This document shows positions 26,472 to 35,823 of a DNA stretch of 64,000 nucleotides, in pieces. Origin of the DNA: Niastella yeongjuensis. GTDB lineage: Bacteria; Bacteroidota; Bacteroidia; Chitinophagales; Chitinophagaceae. The position numbers and the translations under genes were made by a program. Each line of letters begins with the position of its first letter. The first letter of the stretch is position 1. The stretch is from positions 124,001 to 188,000 of the forward strand of contig NZ_FOCZ01000007.1 in assembly GCF_900110245.1 (NCBI RefSeq), written 5' to 3'. The notes beneath the pieces were generated by a model. It was given only the letters and a program-made list of their open reading frames with translations, made no database searches and was not told where the DNA came from.

Positions 26472-27353
26472 TTATTGTTTTGGTTCCAGTAGCTTGAAGA
26501 ACTGATCAAGTTCTGGCAGTATTACGATGCGTGTTCTTCGGTTGGTGGCCCGCCCTTCCGCGTTGTCGTTCGACGCTATAGGTGCATACTCACTACGGCC
26601 GGCAGCGGTTATGTGAGTAGGATCGAGGCCATATTTCTTTTGCAATACCCGAACAACCGCGGTGGCTCTTTTTACACTCAGGTCCCAGTTATCGACCAGG
26701 GGCGGCTTGTTGTACTTTACATTGTCGGTATGGCCTTCTACCATAAAATCAATGTTAGGCTGGGCCTTTAACACCGTGGCCACTTTTCCCAGTACCGTCT
26801 GGGCTTGCTGACGAATATCATATTTCCCACTGGTGAAAAGTAGTTTGTCTGAGATGTCGATAAATACCACCCCTTTGTCTACTTTTATATTGATGTCTTT
26901 GTCGTTGAGATCTCCAATGGCGCCTTTCAGGTTCAACACCAATGCCATATTCAAAGAGTCTTTACGGGCCATTTCCTTTTGCAGGTCGGCGATATAAATA
27001 TCCTTGGCGCCGATATTTTCCAGCGACTGTTTTATACTGGCGGCCTGTGTGGAGGTGAGCACTGAAAGGCCTTCCAGTTGTTTTAACATGGTGGTGTTGT
27101 TCTCCTTTAACTGATCTACGTGTTTTTTTAAATTTGAATTCTCATCCTGCAGCGAGGTATTGGCTTGTGTTAATTCTGCAGTTTTGTCATTACAGCCTTT
27201 AAGGTCAGTTTCCAGTTTCTGGTTTTTGCCAGACAAGGCATCATAATTTTGTTGTGCCTCGGTTTTCATTTTATTGAACTTTTTGTTACTAACGCAACCA
27301 GAAAAAATGAGCGTGATCATTAAAAACAGACCAGTGATTTTAAACAGGGACAT
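26472..27353 (-). CDS. OmpA-family lipoprotein (module 1)
   Basis: 293 residues. MSLFKITGLFLMITLIFSGC gives lipoprotein Cys20. Residues about 25-110 form a coiled coil (QQNYDALSGKNQKLETDLKG, NLKKHVDQLKENNTTMLKQLE) and the C-terminal 120 residues an OmpA domain: EGHTDNVKYN, VDNWDLSVKRATAVVRVL with the diaminopimelate-binding Asp and Arg, and NAEGRATNRRTRIVI. It anchors the outer membrane to peptidoglycan. First gene after the regulator, separated by 139 nt. The paralogue at 44711-45463 has the same layout with a shorter coil. Confidence 0.92.
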   Translation of the reverse strand: MSLFKITGLFLMITLIFSGCVSNKKFNKMKTEAQQNYDALSGKNQKLETDLKGCNDKTAELTQANTSLQDENSNLKKHVDQLKENNTTMLKQLEGLSVLTSTQAASIKQSLENIGAKDIYIADLQKEMARKDSLNMALVLNLKGAIGDLNDKDINIKVDKGVVFIDISDKLLFTSGKYDIRQQAQTVLGKVATVLKAQPNIDFMVEGHTDNVKYNKPPLVDNWDLSVKRATAVVRVLQKKYGLDPTHITAAGRSEYAPIASNDNAEGRATNRRTRIVILPELDQFFKLLEPKQ

Positions 27354-27423
27354 ACAGCATGTGGTTTTAAGTGGTTGGGTGAGTTCATTACAAAATTACA
27401 GGGCAAATTGAATTTTCAACCCG

Positions 27424-27438
27424 TTTAACGGTATAGTG
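27424..27438. promoter_or_regulatory. TTTAACGGTATAG motif (site 7)
   Basis: TTTAACGGTATAGTG about 71 nt before the OmpA gene of module 1; a degenerate copy of the recurring motif. Operator role inferred. Confidence 0.3.
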
Positions 27439-27492
27439 TGTGTTATCTAACGTGCCCAAAAATAAAGAGAATGTATAGCCGTATTGGATATG

Positions 27493-28323
27493 CTAGCTTT
27501 CGTTTACCAGGTATTGCGCCTGAATAATGGTTTGCTGACAGATCTCGTCCTGAATGTCGAAAAGGTTGGTAGGAGTGACTTTACTTTCAAAGATCTTCGA
27601 CCATATTTGTTTGTAATTGCGGCTGTCGATGATCTGGATGTTAATGCGGATCTTGTTCTTTACGTACTGGGTTCCGCCGGTAATAATATGGTTGAAACCA
27701 ACCATGGTGCCCAGCTCTTTTAGATCGAGGTACTTCGTAGCAAGGTTCTTTATGGCCTGGTAAGCGATCACTGAAACTTCGTTCAGTTGCGACAGCGTGG
27801 TACACATTTGTAAACAAAGACTGTCGTTAAATGCTTTGATCAATTTGCCGTCAGAGGTACAGATCAATGGCATAATAGCAAAGATCACCGGTTCATAATC
27901 GGGAATGGCTGGTTCCCTTTGACGGGGTGGGGTGAGCAAATTCTTTTCGTCGATCCATTGTTGCCGGTCCATAAAAACAGGCACATACTTGCCTTTGGGT
28001 ATGCCAATAACGATCTGATCGTTAAAACCCATTCCGGAATAATAATGCGTGAGTGCCTGTCGCAGCCTGCCGGCATGAATGCGTACAATACAATCTTTCT
28101 GCGGATTAAAACTAACTGGTTTTTCCAATACATGTAGCGCAATCGTATATTCCTTTATACAATGTGCACTACCAATAAGCGTTTCATGAACAATATAGGA
28201 TAAGAATTTTTTCAGGATCTCCGATTTGCTAAAATCAGGATGCACGAATATTTTATCCAATTGGTCGGCAATGGAGTCGTAACTAAACGGTTTGTTAGCT
28301 ACAAACGGAGTCGGGAAGTTCAT
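27493..28323 (-). CDS. Regulator with winged-helix-like and TolB-like domains (module 1)
   Basis: 276 residues from ATG at 28323 (MNFPTPFVANKPFSYDSIAD). Residues about 1-115 match the N-terminal domain of bacterial TPR/adenylate-cyclase regulators: FSKSEILKKFLSYIVHETLIG, CIKEYTIALHVLEKP, CIVRIHAGRLRQALTHYYSG and IGIPKGKYVPVF. Residues about 140-276 form a TolB-like domain (FAIMPLICTSDGK, SLCLQMCTTLSQLNEVSVIAYQAI, HIITGGTQYVKNKIRINIQIIDS, IWSKIFESKVTPTNLFDIQDEIC). No TPR tail or TM segment, so a soluble regulator or scaffold. Closely similar to 43278-44123. Confidence 0.8.
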   Translation of the reverse strand: MNFPTPFVANKPFSYDSIADQLDKIFVHPDFSKSEILKKFLSYIVHETLIGSAHCIKEYTIALHVLEKPVSFNPQKDCIVRIHAGRLRQALTHYYSGMGFNDQIVIGIPKGKYVPVFMDRQQWIDEKNLLTPPRQREPAIPDYEPVIFAIMPLICTSDGKLIKAFNDSLCLQMCTTLSQLNEVSVIAYQAIKNLATKYLDLKELGTMVGFNHIITGGTQYVKNKIRINIQIIDSRNYKQIWSKIFESKVTPTNLFDIQDEICQQTIIQAQYLVNES

Positions 28324-28413
28324 AGTCAGGTTTTTAATAAATAATAGAATAGGCACTAAAAAAGTCAGCCAAATAATTCAATAGGTTACACTTGATTGAA
28401 TAGGTGAAATGAT

Positions 28414-28431
28414 TTTGAAATGAATTTCAAA
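28414..28431. promoter_or_regulatory. Palindrome TTTGAAAT-GA-ATTTCAAA
   Basis: 8-bp perfect arms around GA, 91 nt before the regulator start at 28323, in an otherwise featureless 280-nt gap that also holds the 3' side of the amidohydrolase operon. Candidate operator. Confidence 0.35.
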
Positions 28432-28603
28432 GCCCGTTGTTCTCACAAGGAGGGAGGGAGAGTTCTATAATGCCAGGGCACTGCGGGTGAATAGGATAGT
28501 AAAAAATAATAAGAAAATATTGAACTGGCAAATTTTGAGCGAATTATCCATTGGGTTTTAATCGTATTAATGCAGTTCGCCATACAAGTATATGATTATT
28601 TTT

Positions 28604-29665
28604 TTAATTATTGGTATGTGCCGCTTCCCATTTCCGAACTTCTTGACGGGCATTATCAAAAAGCCGGGCATAGTTGCCCTTCAACAGTTTGTTCTTCGCG
28701 TCGGGTGTTAGTTGCTTTAATAATGGCTCATACATATAATACACTTTCAAATATTTCTCCTGTGTAGCGGGCGCTACTTCGTCTGTACCCATCAAAAACC
28801 GGTCTGGGTATTTATTAATAACTGCGGCGGTAGCCTTTATGGTTTCCGGAGTGGCAACAACATATTTGGCTACTTCATCCCAGGAGATGTCGATATGTAC
28901 ATGTTTTAATACAGGATCGCTCAACACTACATCGAGCATTTTAAGCTGGTCCTGTACAGGCTGCACAACGCGGCCCAGGCCGCAATGCGCCCAGATGATA
29001 GTTGTGTTGGGATGACGCTGAAAAAGGCTGCGGATCTGTTTCAGCAAATATGGCTCCTGCCCGGGTTTGGGATAGGGCATATTGATATCACTGTGTAGTA
29101 ACACCACCAGTCCTGCTTCTGCGGCGAAATCCAGAATGCGGTCAAGGGCCGGGTTGGTGAGGGAGGCTACTTCGCCGGCCACTTTCGAAGAAACGAATTC
29201 CTTATGAATGGTAAACTCGCCAATGCCTGAGAATACCCCCGGGAATACTTTCAATACCCGTTTGATGTGATCGGCTGCATACATGTCGGTGGGGTTGAAC
29301 CCGGTGATCATGGGGTCGAAGAGTTTTTGTTCTTCTTTGCTTAGGCCTCGATAAGCCATGGCAATGTATGCATCGGTAAAAGAGTAATAATATAAAGGTG
29401 CATCAGTGGCCAGGTAATAGGTGGGGGCAAAATCACCGGTGTTGCCATAAGACCATTCCTGTTGCAAAGGGATACCGAACAAGGTGCTTCGGCCCACTTT
29501 TCCTTTCATTACCTGTATGAATTGTTGAACGGTTATTCCTTCCTGCACATAGTTGGTTAAGTGAAAGTGCGAATCATAAAACCAGGAAGTGTCTGCGGTT
29601 GTGTTGGTTTGCGCCCTGGTAGCTAAAGGCACCAGTAGTATGAGCGCATATATTGGTTTCATCAT
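28604..29665 (-). CDS. Exported amidohydrolase, PF04909-like
   Basis: 353 residues with a signal peptide (MMKPIYALILLVPLATRAQ). SHFHLTNYVQEG carries the first metal HxH; AGLVVLLHSDINMP, IWAHCGLGRVV and MGTDEVAPATQ are the later metal/proton-shuttle strands of a TIM-barrel amidohydrolase, probably mono- or binuclear. GVFSGIGEFTIHKEF gives a Glu on strand 4. Last gene of a leftward operon (porin, glutaminase, porin, this), starting 1 nt from the preceding stop. The substrate is unknown; given its partners it may act on an acyl amino acid or amide (inference). Confidence 0.8.
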   Translation of the reverse strand: MMKPIYALILLVPLATRAQTNTTADTSWFYDSHFHLTNYVQEGITVQQFIQVMKGKVGRSTLFGIPLQQEWSYGNTGDFAPTYYLATDAPLYYYSFTDAYIAMAYRGLSKEEQKLFDPMITGFNPTDMYAADHIKRVLKVFPGVFSGIGEFTIHKEFVSSKVAGEVASLTNPALDRILDFAAEAGLVVLLHSDINMPYPKPGQEPYLLKQIRSLFQRHPNTTIIWAHCGLGRVVQPVQDQLKMLDVVLSDPVLKHVHIDISWDEVAKYVVATPETIKATAAVINKYPDRFLMGTDEVAPATQEKYLKVYYMYEPLLKQLTPDAKNKLLKGNYARLFDNARQEVRKWEAAHTNN

Positions 29666-29666
29666 G

Positions 29667-31001
29667 TTACAATAAAATGTCGGTACCTATGGTAATAGTA
29701 GCGCCGGTTTGTCCGCCGGCATATAACCCAAAGGTGCCGCCTGCGGAACTTTTATATACGTAATGCGCCTGGGCATTCAGACGCCAGCTTCTCGATTTCA
29801 TGGGATAAAAGTTAATACCACCGCCTGCTTCCCAGGGATGCCGTTTAAAAGCATCCCAAAAAAAGGAGTGAAAGCCATATACACACAGTTTTTTTGGTAT
29901 AACCATTTGGGATAGCTGCAGGCTGTATCCTTTATCGCGCAGTGAACTTACCGGAAGCGGACCGTCTGCATCGAATTTTGTGAGGGAACGGTAATATAAT
30001 TCCACCTGTGCATTGAAGCCTTTATACTTTGCGCCAAGGTCGACGGCGATCATATCATAATTGGCTTCGTTCACGGTAACATTATCGGCCAGGGCGCCGG
30101 TTTCAAAAAACAATACACCATCGGTCATGCGTACCTGTGTATTGTCGGGTGAAGGCTGGCCGGTATTATTGAAACGATTATCGCGGCAATGGGTATAATT
30201 AAGGCCGAAACGGGTGGCTACTTTATCGTGGTGTTCAAAATCAACCAGTCCCCCCCGGGGGCCATATTCGCCGGTAGTAGGCATGTACATCAATCCCACG
30301 CCCTTTGACATGGTACGGGTTAGTTTGGCAGCGGCAATTCCCAGAATGCTCAGGTTGTCGCCCAGCATAAGGGTGTAGTGTAATTTGGGCAACACTTCCC
30401 CTTTTACGAAGAAGCCATTGGTAAAACCGGCCCGCAGGCTTTCTTCACCCATGGTTCGGTCGGTTGATAAATAAAAGGGAAATGGCCCCTGCATAGACCG
30501 AATAGACTGGTTTGGCATAATACCCGCGCCCAGAATAAAGTATTTGTTGAACTTGTATTGCAGGTTCCCGTATACCAGGGTTTGCTGGGTGGTCATGATG
30601 GTCCATACGGTAGCGGTATACGTTAGTTTTGGCGTCATCACAAAACCGGTGAACCAGATCATAACACGATGCCAGTAAAAATCATTACGCCCGGTTACCT
30701 CTCTGTCTCTTCCTAAATGGTCCTGCCAGGTCTGTTCGTGTTCTCCCGGCAACTGGTTCAGGTAGCGAACCACTGAATACAAACCAATATTTAAACTGGC
30801 CACTTTTGTTTTTACTATGGCGAATCCTTTGCCGGGCGTTAATTCCCCGGCCACCATGTTTGGGTATGTTTCCACCTGGTCTACCTTTGCGGTATCTTTT
30901 TGAAATACCTCGGGCTCCAGTTGCGCCCAACTATTGCTATGGCTACCTGTCATCAATACAAACAACAGGTATAGTTTTGCCCGGATTAAGTATCGCATCA
31001 A
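29667..31001 (-). CDS. Porin-like outer-membrane beta-barrel
   Basis: 444 residues, signal peptide MMRYLIRAKLYLLFVLMTGSHSNSWAQ. The mature chain is a long run of alternating strands with aromatic ends (FIVKTKVASLNIGLYSVVRYL, WHRVMIWFTGFVMTPKLTYTATVW, YDMIAVDLGAKYKGFNAQVELYYRS, SWRLNAQAHYVYKSSAGGTFGLYAGGQTG), consistent with a 16-strand or similar porin. Residual resemblance to phosphate-selective/OprP porins, but not enough to name the family. Between the glutaminase (3-nt gap) and the amidohydrolase (1-nt gap), so translationally coupled. Confidence 0.72.
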   Translation of the reverse strand: MMRYLIRAKLYLLFVLMTGSHSNSWAQLEPEVFQKDTAKVDQVETYPNMVAGELTPGKGFAIVKTKVASLNIGLYSVVRYLNQLPGEHEQTWQDHLGRDREVTGRNDFYWHRVMIWFTGFVMTPKLTYTATVWTIMTTQQTLVYGNLQYKFNKYFILGAGIMPNQSIRSMQGPFPFYLSTDRTMGEESLRAGFTNGFFVKGEVLPKLHYTLMLGDNLSILGIAAAKLTRTMSKGVGLMYMPTTGEYGPRGGLVDFEHHDKVATRFGLNYTHCRDNRFNNTGQPSPDNTQVRMTDGVLFFETGALADNVTVNEANYDMIAVDLGAKYKGFNAQVELYYRSLTKFDADGPLPVSSLRDKGYSLQLSQMVIPKKLCVYGFHSFFWDAFKRHPWEAGGGINFYPMKSRSWRLNAQAHYVYKSSAGGTFGLYAGGQTGATITIGTDILL

Positions 31002-31004
31002 TTA

Positions 31005-32030
31005 TTATTTAGGTTGTACGAGATAGGGATTAACATGTAGTTTATCCACTACATAGCCGATCACCTTTTGTGCTTTTACGCTGTTGCCGGCTGCATCGAG
31101 TGGGGGAGAAACAACCGCAATACCGAACTTGCCGGGACAAACAGCCAGCAAACCACCGCCTACACCGCTTTTGGCTGGCAGCCCGGAATTGTATAACCAG
31201 ATGCCCGAATTGTCGTACAAACCGGCGGTAGCCATTACCGATAACGTATGCATCACCGTTTCAGGCGTTACGATTTTCTTTTTTGTTACGGGGTTTACGC
31301 CACCGTTTGCCAGCGTAGCGGCCATAATGGCGAGGTCTTTGGCATTTACGTTTATGGCGCATTGTTTGGTATAGATATCCGTCGACTGTACAGGATCGAA
31401 ATACATGCGGCCATAGGCGAGCAGCAGGTGCGCAATAGCCTGGTTGCGTAAATTATCCCCCGCCTCACTTACATACACCGGCCAGTTCAATGAAAGCGGG
31501 CGGCCGGCAAAATCACTGTGCACCTGCATTATACTTTTCATTTTGGCCGCAGAATCGGCGCCATTGATTAAACTGGAAGCAGCTATGGCGCCGGGGTTCA
31601 CCAGCGGGTTGATCTCTTTTCCCTTTTGCAATTCAACGGCAACAATACTGTTGAACCGCATCCCGGTAGCATCTACCCCAATCTTGTCTTCCACCGCCTT
31701 CGCGCCCTGTTCTTCAATCACTTTTGCCATGGTGAATACTTTCGATACACTTTGAATGGAAACCATAGAGGTAATATCCCCCTTGGTATATACTTTTCCA
31801 TCGGTGGTTACCAGCACCACTCCAAAAATGTTGGGGTCTACACTGGCGAGCTCTTTTATATAATCGGCATTTTTACCTTCTTTAAGGTCCTTGAATTTAT
31901 TATAGGCTTCGTCCAGCGCTTTCTCGATCTCTGCCGGTGGCAGCGTTAACTGGCCTATACAGGTGGTACTGCACAACACCGAAAACATAACAGCTATAGC
32001 TGTTTGTTTCCTAAAACATATCTGCTTCAT
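31005..32030 (-). CDS. glsA: Exported glutaminase
   Basis: Hydrolyses L-glutamine to glutamate and ammonia. 341 residues, longer than cytosolic GlsA because of a signal peptide (MKQICFRKQTAIAVMFSVLCSTTCIGQ), so the enzyme is periplasmic. Beta-lactamase-like active-site SIQSVSKVF contains the Ser-x-x-Lys nucleophile pair; VNPGAIAASSLING, GRMYFDP, AINVNAKDLAIMAATLANGGVNP and GLYDNSGIWLYNSGLPAKSGVGGG are family signatures with the Tyr and Ser residues lining the pocket. Operon partner of the DcaP-like porin (33 nt upstream) and the next porin. Confidence 0.93.
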   Translation of the reverse strand: MKQICFRKQTAIAVMFSVLCSTTCIGQLTLPPAEIEKALDEAYNKFKDLKEGKNADYIKELASVDPNIFGVVLVTTDGKVYTKGDITSMVSIQSVSKVFTMAKVIEEQGAKAVEDKIGVDATGMRFNSIVAVELQKGKEINPLVNPGAIAASSLINGADSAAKMKSIMQVHSDFAGRPLSLNWPVYVSEAGDNLRNQAIAHLLLAYGRMYFDPVQSTDIYTKQCAINVNAKDLAIMAATLANGGVNPVTKKKIVTPETVMHTLSVMATAGLYDNSGIWLYNSGLPAKSGVGGGLLAVCPGKFGIAVVSPPLDAAGNSVKAQKVIGYVVDKLHVNPYLVQPK

Positions 32031-32063
32031 AACTGCTTTTTTAATGCTGATTATTGAAAAAGG

Positions 32064-33290
32064 CTAATCCCTGTTTCTGTAAAAGATCTGAGAGAAATTA
32101 TATTTGAATCCTAACTGGATCTTGAAAATATCGGAGTGAAAATCATCACTGAAATTGGTGCGCCGGCCCCATTGAAATTCAATGGCCGCCATGGCATTGG
32201 GAAAAGGGACAGACACAAAATTCACGCTGGCATATTGTCCCATTTTATAGGCACTGGGGGCTGCGGCATCTGTATTCTCGATGTGTACGCTTGAATATCC
32301 GAGTGAAGTGCTCAGTTTTGAATTCCAGTTATGGTCCAGGTAAGCGTGTATTCCATACACGGGTAATGCTTTACCGGTAAATGGTTCTGTAGTGTTACCG
32401 GGTTGTTCCTCCACGCCTACATCAATCGGCGCATCCTGCATGTAGTTCTCAATGCCATGTCCATATACAAAAGATCCTCTGAATACATTGTTCTGTCCCA
32501 GATTAAGCACCGTACTAAAGTGAGCGCCCCAGCCAAGTACATTGTCGCTGATATCATAACCTCCTGTTGTATGCGTATCCTCCCACCTCAGGTCGCGCAG
32601 CATACCGGCAATTTGAATATGTCCCCAGTCACCGCTTCTTTTATAGTGGGCCGAAAAATCGGGCAGCTTTAACCGGCCCCGTACGCTGTCCAGCTCTGTA
32701 CGGCTTTCGAAAGTACCCTGGTCGGCACTGGCGCCGGGTCTTTCCAGGGCAACGAAGAGTTCATTTTTACCCTGCATGATCGCATAGCGAAGTTGTATAT
32801 TCCGGTAGAACACCATGCCTGATGGCCCCCAGTATTCAATGGTATTGGGCCACACATCACCATCCATAAAGGGTGAATTGGTTTGTCCAATGGCAATCGG
32901 TCCTAACTCTGCGTATATATGACGCAAGCGCATGGTGGTTTGTCCTTCATCTGCTCCCGTACCAAACAAGTCGAACTCGAAGGTGGTTTTCAATTCCCCA
33001 ATCGGGGTGTTGGTATAACCCTTCACGCCAAACCGGCTTTGGCGAATACCGAAGAACACCTTTCCATCCGGAGCGAACTGGTCCTTGTAAGAAGGGAGTT
33101 TCGTTATGCGCATGGCATCGAACCAGTTGGGGTTTATCTGATCAAAATTGTAACCAACATCGGTCATAACGAACCCATAAATTTCCAGTGCCTTTACCCT
33201 GGTGGTATCTATTAACTTTTCAGACTGCTGTGCCCTACAGAACAATGTAGAAAAAATTAAAGCAGAAACCAGTAACAAGGATTGCTTCAT
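32064..33290 (-). CDS. DcaP-like outer-membrane porin
   Basis: 408 residues from ATG at 33290 (MKQSLLLVSALIFSTLFCRAQ); a TTG two codons earlier is ignored. KALEIYGFVMTDVGYNFDQINPNWFDAMRITKLPS, GKVFFGIRQSRFGVKGYTNT and ELKTTFEFDLFG match the N-terminus and first strands of the DcaP trimeric channels, followed by a long barrel ending FKIQLGFKYNFSQIF. DcaP proteins are known for uptake of dicarboxylic acids; here the operon with glutaminase and the divergent aspartase makes amino-acid or dicarboxylate transport a fitting role (inference). First gene of its operon, divergent from the DUF481 gene across a 260-nt gap. Confidence 0.82.
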   Translation of the reverse strand: MKQSLLLVSALIFSTLFCRAQQSEKLIDTTRVKALEIYGFVMTDVGYNFDQINPNWFDAMRITKLPSYKDQFAPDGKVFFGIRQSRFGVKGYTNTPIGELKTTFEFDLFGTGADEGQTTMRLRHIYAELGPIAIGQTNSPFMDGDVWPNTIEYWGPSGMVFYRNIQLRYAIMQGKNELFVALERPGASADQGTFESRTELDSVRGRLKLPDFSAHYKRSGDWGHIQIAGMLRDLRWEDTHTTGGYDISDNVLGWGAHFSTVLNLGQNNVFRGSFVYGHGIENYMQDAPIDVGVEEQPGNTTEPFTGKALPVYGIHAYLDHNWNSKLSTSLGYSSVHIENTDAAAPSAYKMGQYASVNFVSVPFPNAMAAIEFQWGRRTNFSDDFHSDIFKIQLGFKYNFSQIFYRNRD

Positions 33291-33485
33291 AAACAATTAT
33301 TTTAAACATGAAGGTTTTGTTCCGTATCCCCTGGCAGGGAAGGAGCAGGTGTTTTCCAGGATGGTATCGGAATGACCAGACGAATACTCTTATGCGCAAA
33401 AGTATTCTGAAGAAGGTTGGTCCAGCACGCGCTTTAGTTCATTAAAGTTATACGGTTTTAGAGATGAATTGGAATTTCGCACGTG

Positions 33486-33506
33486 TTTAACCGTAAAATG
33501 AACACC
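33486..33506. promoter_or_regulatory. TTTAACCGTAAAATGA motif (site 2)
   Basis: TTTAACCGTAAAATGAACAC, about 45-65 nt before the DUF481 gene ATG. Closest match to site 1. Sits in the gap between two divergent operons of exported proteins. Confidence 0.45.
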
Positions 33507-33550
33507 TGCGCTTTTATAGTAACTACATTCATTGATCACATTGGGTGTAT

Positions 33551-34573
33551 ATGAGATACGTTCTGTTGTCTTTGCTGATTTTGGCTGTTATACCACTTAC
33601 TGCACAACAACCCAGGGATACCATCTATTTTAAGAACGGCACCAGGGTCATTGGGAAAATTAAAAAGATAAAACTGGGGGTAATGACCTTCGATCCCGAT
33701 GATGCCAATGATATTACTGTACAGTTAAAAAAATTACGCACCATGGCTGCCCAGTACAGGCCATACCGGGTTGAAAGCACCACACAAATAGTTTATTTCG
33801 GTAAAATTACTACGAGTGACAGGGATGGCTATGCTATTTTTATGTCAGAAATTGACACTACCGCCCGTGCTATTGAAAATATCTCTGTCCTGTACCCGGT
33901 AAAGAACTCCTTTTTTCAACGATTTTCTGGCCAGGCAACTGCAGGTTTGGATTTCACCCGCTCCAGTGGAATAGGCAGGATAAATTATGATGGTAAGATA
34001 AATTACAACGCAAAAAAAGTGGAGCTCACGTTATCAACTGCCGGTATTTATACGCTTACCGATTCCAGTTTCAGCCGCGACCGGGAAGATATTAGTATAA
34101 AGAATAATTACTATTTCAACACTACCTGGTTTGGCACCCTGCTGGTAAAATACCAACGAAATCTGGAACTGGGCCTGCTACGGCGTTTTCAGGAGGGTAT
34201 CGGCGGGGGCAATAAATTCATTACTAACAAAAACATATATGCGTGGACCAGAATGGGCATGGTGTTGAACCAGGAAGAAAATACGGAAAATACGACCACC
34301 GCTACGCTCGCTGAGTTGTATGGGCAACTGGAATTTAATTTTTTCAAGTTTACAAAACCAGAAATCAGTTTTACCGTAACAGAAGCTTTTTATTACGGCC
34401 TTACGCAAAAAGACCGCATTCGTAACGATGCCACCACTACACTCAGTTACAAGATCATCAAAGACCTTAACCTCACTGTTTCCTTCTACTCTAACTTCGA
34501 CAGCCAGCCACCATCCGAAGAAAGCCGCAAATTCGATTTCGGTACGGTCTTCGGCATCTCCTACCTCTTTTAA
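33551..34573 (+). CDS. DUF481-type outer-membrane protein
   Basis: 340 residues from ATG at 33551 (MRYVLLSLLILAVIPLTAQ); a GTG two codons earlier is ignored. After the signal, YFKNGTRVIGKIKKIKLGVMTFDPDDANDITVQLKKLRTM is the SH3-like lead-in (Gly-Lys-Val-turns) typical of DUF481/YdiY proteins. From residue 115 a 12-strand barrel follows (FSGQATAGLDFTRSSGIGR, LTLSTAGIYTLTD, LLVKYQRNLELGLLRR, FGTVFGISYLF with a terminal Phe). First gene of the rightward group and directly downstream of motif site 2. Function of the family is not settled. Confidence 0.82.
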   Translation: MRYVLLSLLILAVIPLTAQQPRDTIYFKNGTRVIGKIKKIKLGVMTFDPDDANDITVQLKKLRTMAAQYRPYRVESTTQIVYFGKITTSDRDGYAIFMSEIDTTARAIENISVLYPVKNSFFQRFSGQATAGLDFTRSSGIGRINYDGKINYNAKKVELTLSTAGIYTLTDSSFSRDREDISIKNNYYFNTTWFGTLLVKYQRNLELGLLRRFQEGIGGGNKFITNKNIYAWTRMGMVLNQEENTENTTTATLAELYGQLEFNFFKFTKPEISFTVTEAFYYGLTQKDRIRNDATTTLSYKIIKDLNLTVSFYSNFDSQPPSEESRKFDFGTVFGISYLF

Positions 34574-34581
34574 CAGTACCC

Positions 34582-34596
34582 GTTTTACGGTTAAAC
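34582..34596. promoter_or_regulatory. TTTAACCGTAAAA motif, minus orientation (site 3)
   Basis: GTTTTACGGTTAAAC, the reverse complement of GTTTAACCGTAAAAC, about 80-94 nt before the gene at 34676. Confidence 0.4.
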
Positions 34597-34675
34597 TAAA
34601 CGGTTACATTATTTATTGTTGCACAAACCCGCGGTAAATTAGTAGTTATTGCTTCCGCATTCATAACTGTGCAAT

Positions 34676-35803
34676 ATGCGTACTAGCTGTTTTTTATTGA
34701 CTGTGCTTTTAGGACTCCTGTACAGGGAGGCGGCCGCTCAATATACCACCGACAAGATAGTAGGGCAGAAGGAAAAGAACGTAACGCTGGCTGATAGTTT
34801 GAAGCATGTGACTTACCCGTACCTGCTGCCGATCTGGGGGCAAAAGGTGATCAATAAAGGGTTCGACCTGCCATTTCCCATGGGTTTGAGCGTCCAATAT
34901 GTTTGGCAGGAATCGGACATCCTCATCAATAATTTACAGGTGGGGTTTAACAATGGACCAAAAAGGAATTGCGATGACCTGATCCGGTTCGATAAAGCCA
35001 CCGCCACCACCAATGGGGTTAACCTGCGGCCCGATTTCTGGATCTTTCCTTTTTTGAATGTATATGGGATCCTGGCAAGATCGAACAACTCTACCACCGT
35101 GCACTGTGGGCTATGGGTACCCGACAGTAGCAACAGCTGGAAAAAGATAACAGACATCAATACAAAAGCTGATTTTGATGCAACCACCATAGGCTTTGGA
35201 CTGACCCCCACGTTCGGGATAGGCGGGTTTTTTGTGGCGATCGATATGAATTGGTCGTGGTCAGATATTGAGCAGCTGGATAAGCCCGCCTATATTTTTA
35301 TTCTGGGGCCCCGCATTGGAAAAAATTTCAAATTCAAAGGGGAACAAAGCCTCGCCATCTGGACGGGCGGTTTCCGCGTACACATGAACAGCGGTACAAA
35401 TGGTTCTTTACCCCTTTCTGATCTGTTCTCCACTAATGAATGGATGCAAAGGATAGATAGTGGGTATATAAAAGTGGCCAATAGCCAGCAACAGGTAAAC
35501 GCCTGGTGGAATGGCCTTTCTCCGCGCGATCAGCAAAACCCGGTGAATAAAGCAAAATACGCTACCGCCAATGCCGCATTGGATAAAGCAGGGCAGTTGC
35601 TCAATGGCGCATCGGAAGCGGCCGGTACGCTGGGCAATTCCTCCGTACAATACTCCCTTGACAAACGCCCCAAAGACAAATGGAATTTCCTTATAGGTGC
35701 GCAATACCAGATCAATAAACATTTTATGATCCGGGCAGAATATGGTTTTCTCAGCAGCCGCAAGCAGTTTATTGGCGGTTTGCAATACCGGTTTGGCTTT
35801 TAA
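34676..35803 (+). CDS. Outer-membrane beta-barrel protein
   Basis: 375 residues with signal MRTSCFLLTVLLGLLYREAAAQ. The mature chain is a barrel (FPMGLSVQYVWQESDILINNLQVGF, FFVAIDMNWSW, LAIWTGGFRVHMNSG) interrupted around residues 255-320 by a polar, helical insert (QQQVNAWWNGLSPRDQQNPV and ANAALDKAGQLLNGASEAAG) that probably forms an extracellular or plug element, followed by the closing strands KWNFLIGAQYQINKHFMIRAEYGF and QFIGGLQYRFGF. No family recognised. In operon position before 35824. Confidence 0.72.
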   Translation: MRTSCFLLTVLLGLLYREAAAQYTTDKIVGQKEKNVTLADSLKHVTYPYLLPIWGQKVINKGFDLPFPMGLSVQYVWQESDILINNLQVGFNNGPKRNCDDLIRFDKATATTNGVNLRPDFWIFPFLNVYGILARSNNSTTVHCGLWVPDSSNSWKKITDINTKADFDATTIGFGLTPTFGIGGFFVAIDMNWSWSDIEQLDKPAYIFILGPRIGKNFKFKGEQSLAIWTGGFRVHMNSGTNGSLPLSDLFSTNEWMQRIDSGYIKVANSQQQVNAWWNGLSPRDQQNPVNKAKYATANAALDKAGQLLNGASEAAGTLGNSSVQYSLDKRPKDKWNFLIGAQYQINKHFMIRAEYGFLSSRKQFIGGLQYRFGF

Positions 35804-35823
35804 TAACCACTCAAAATTTAGTT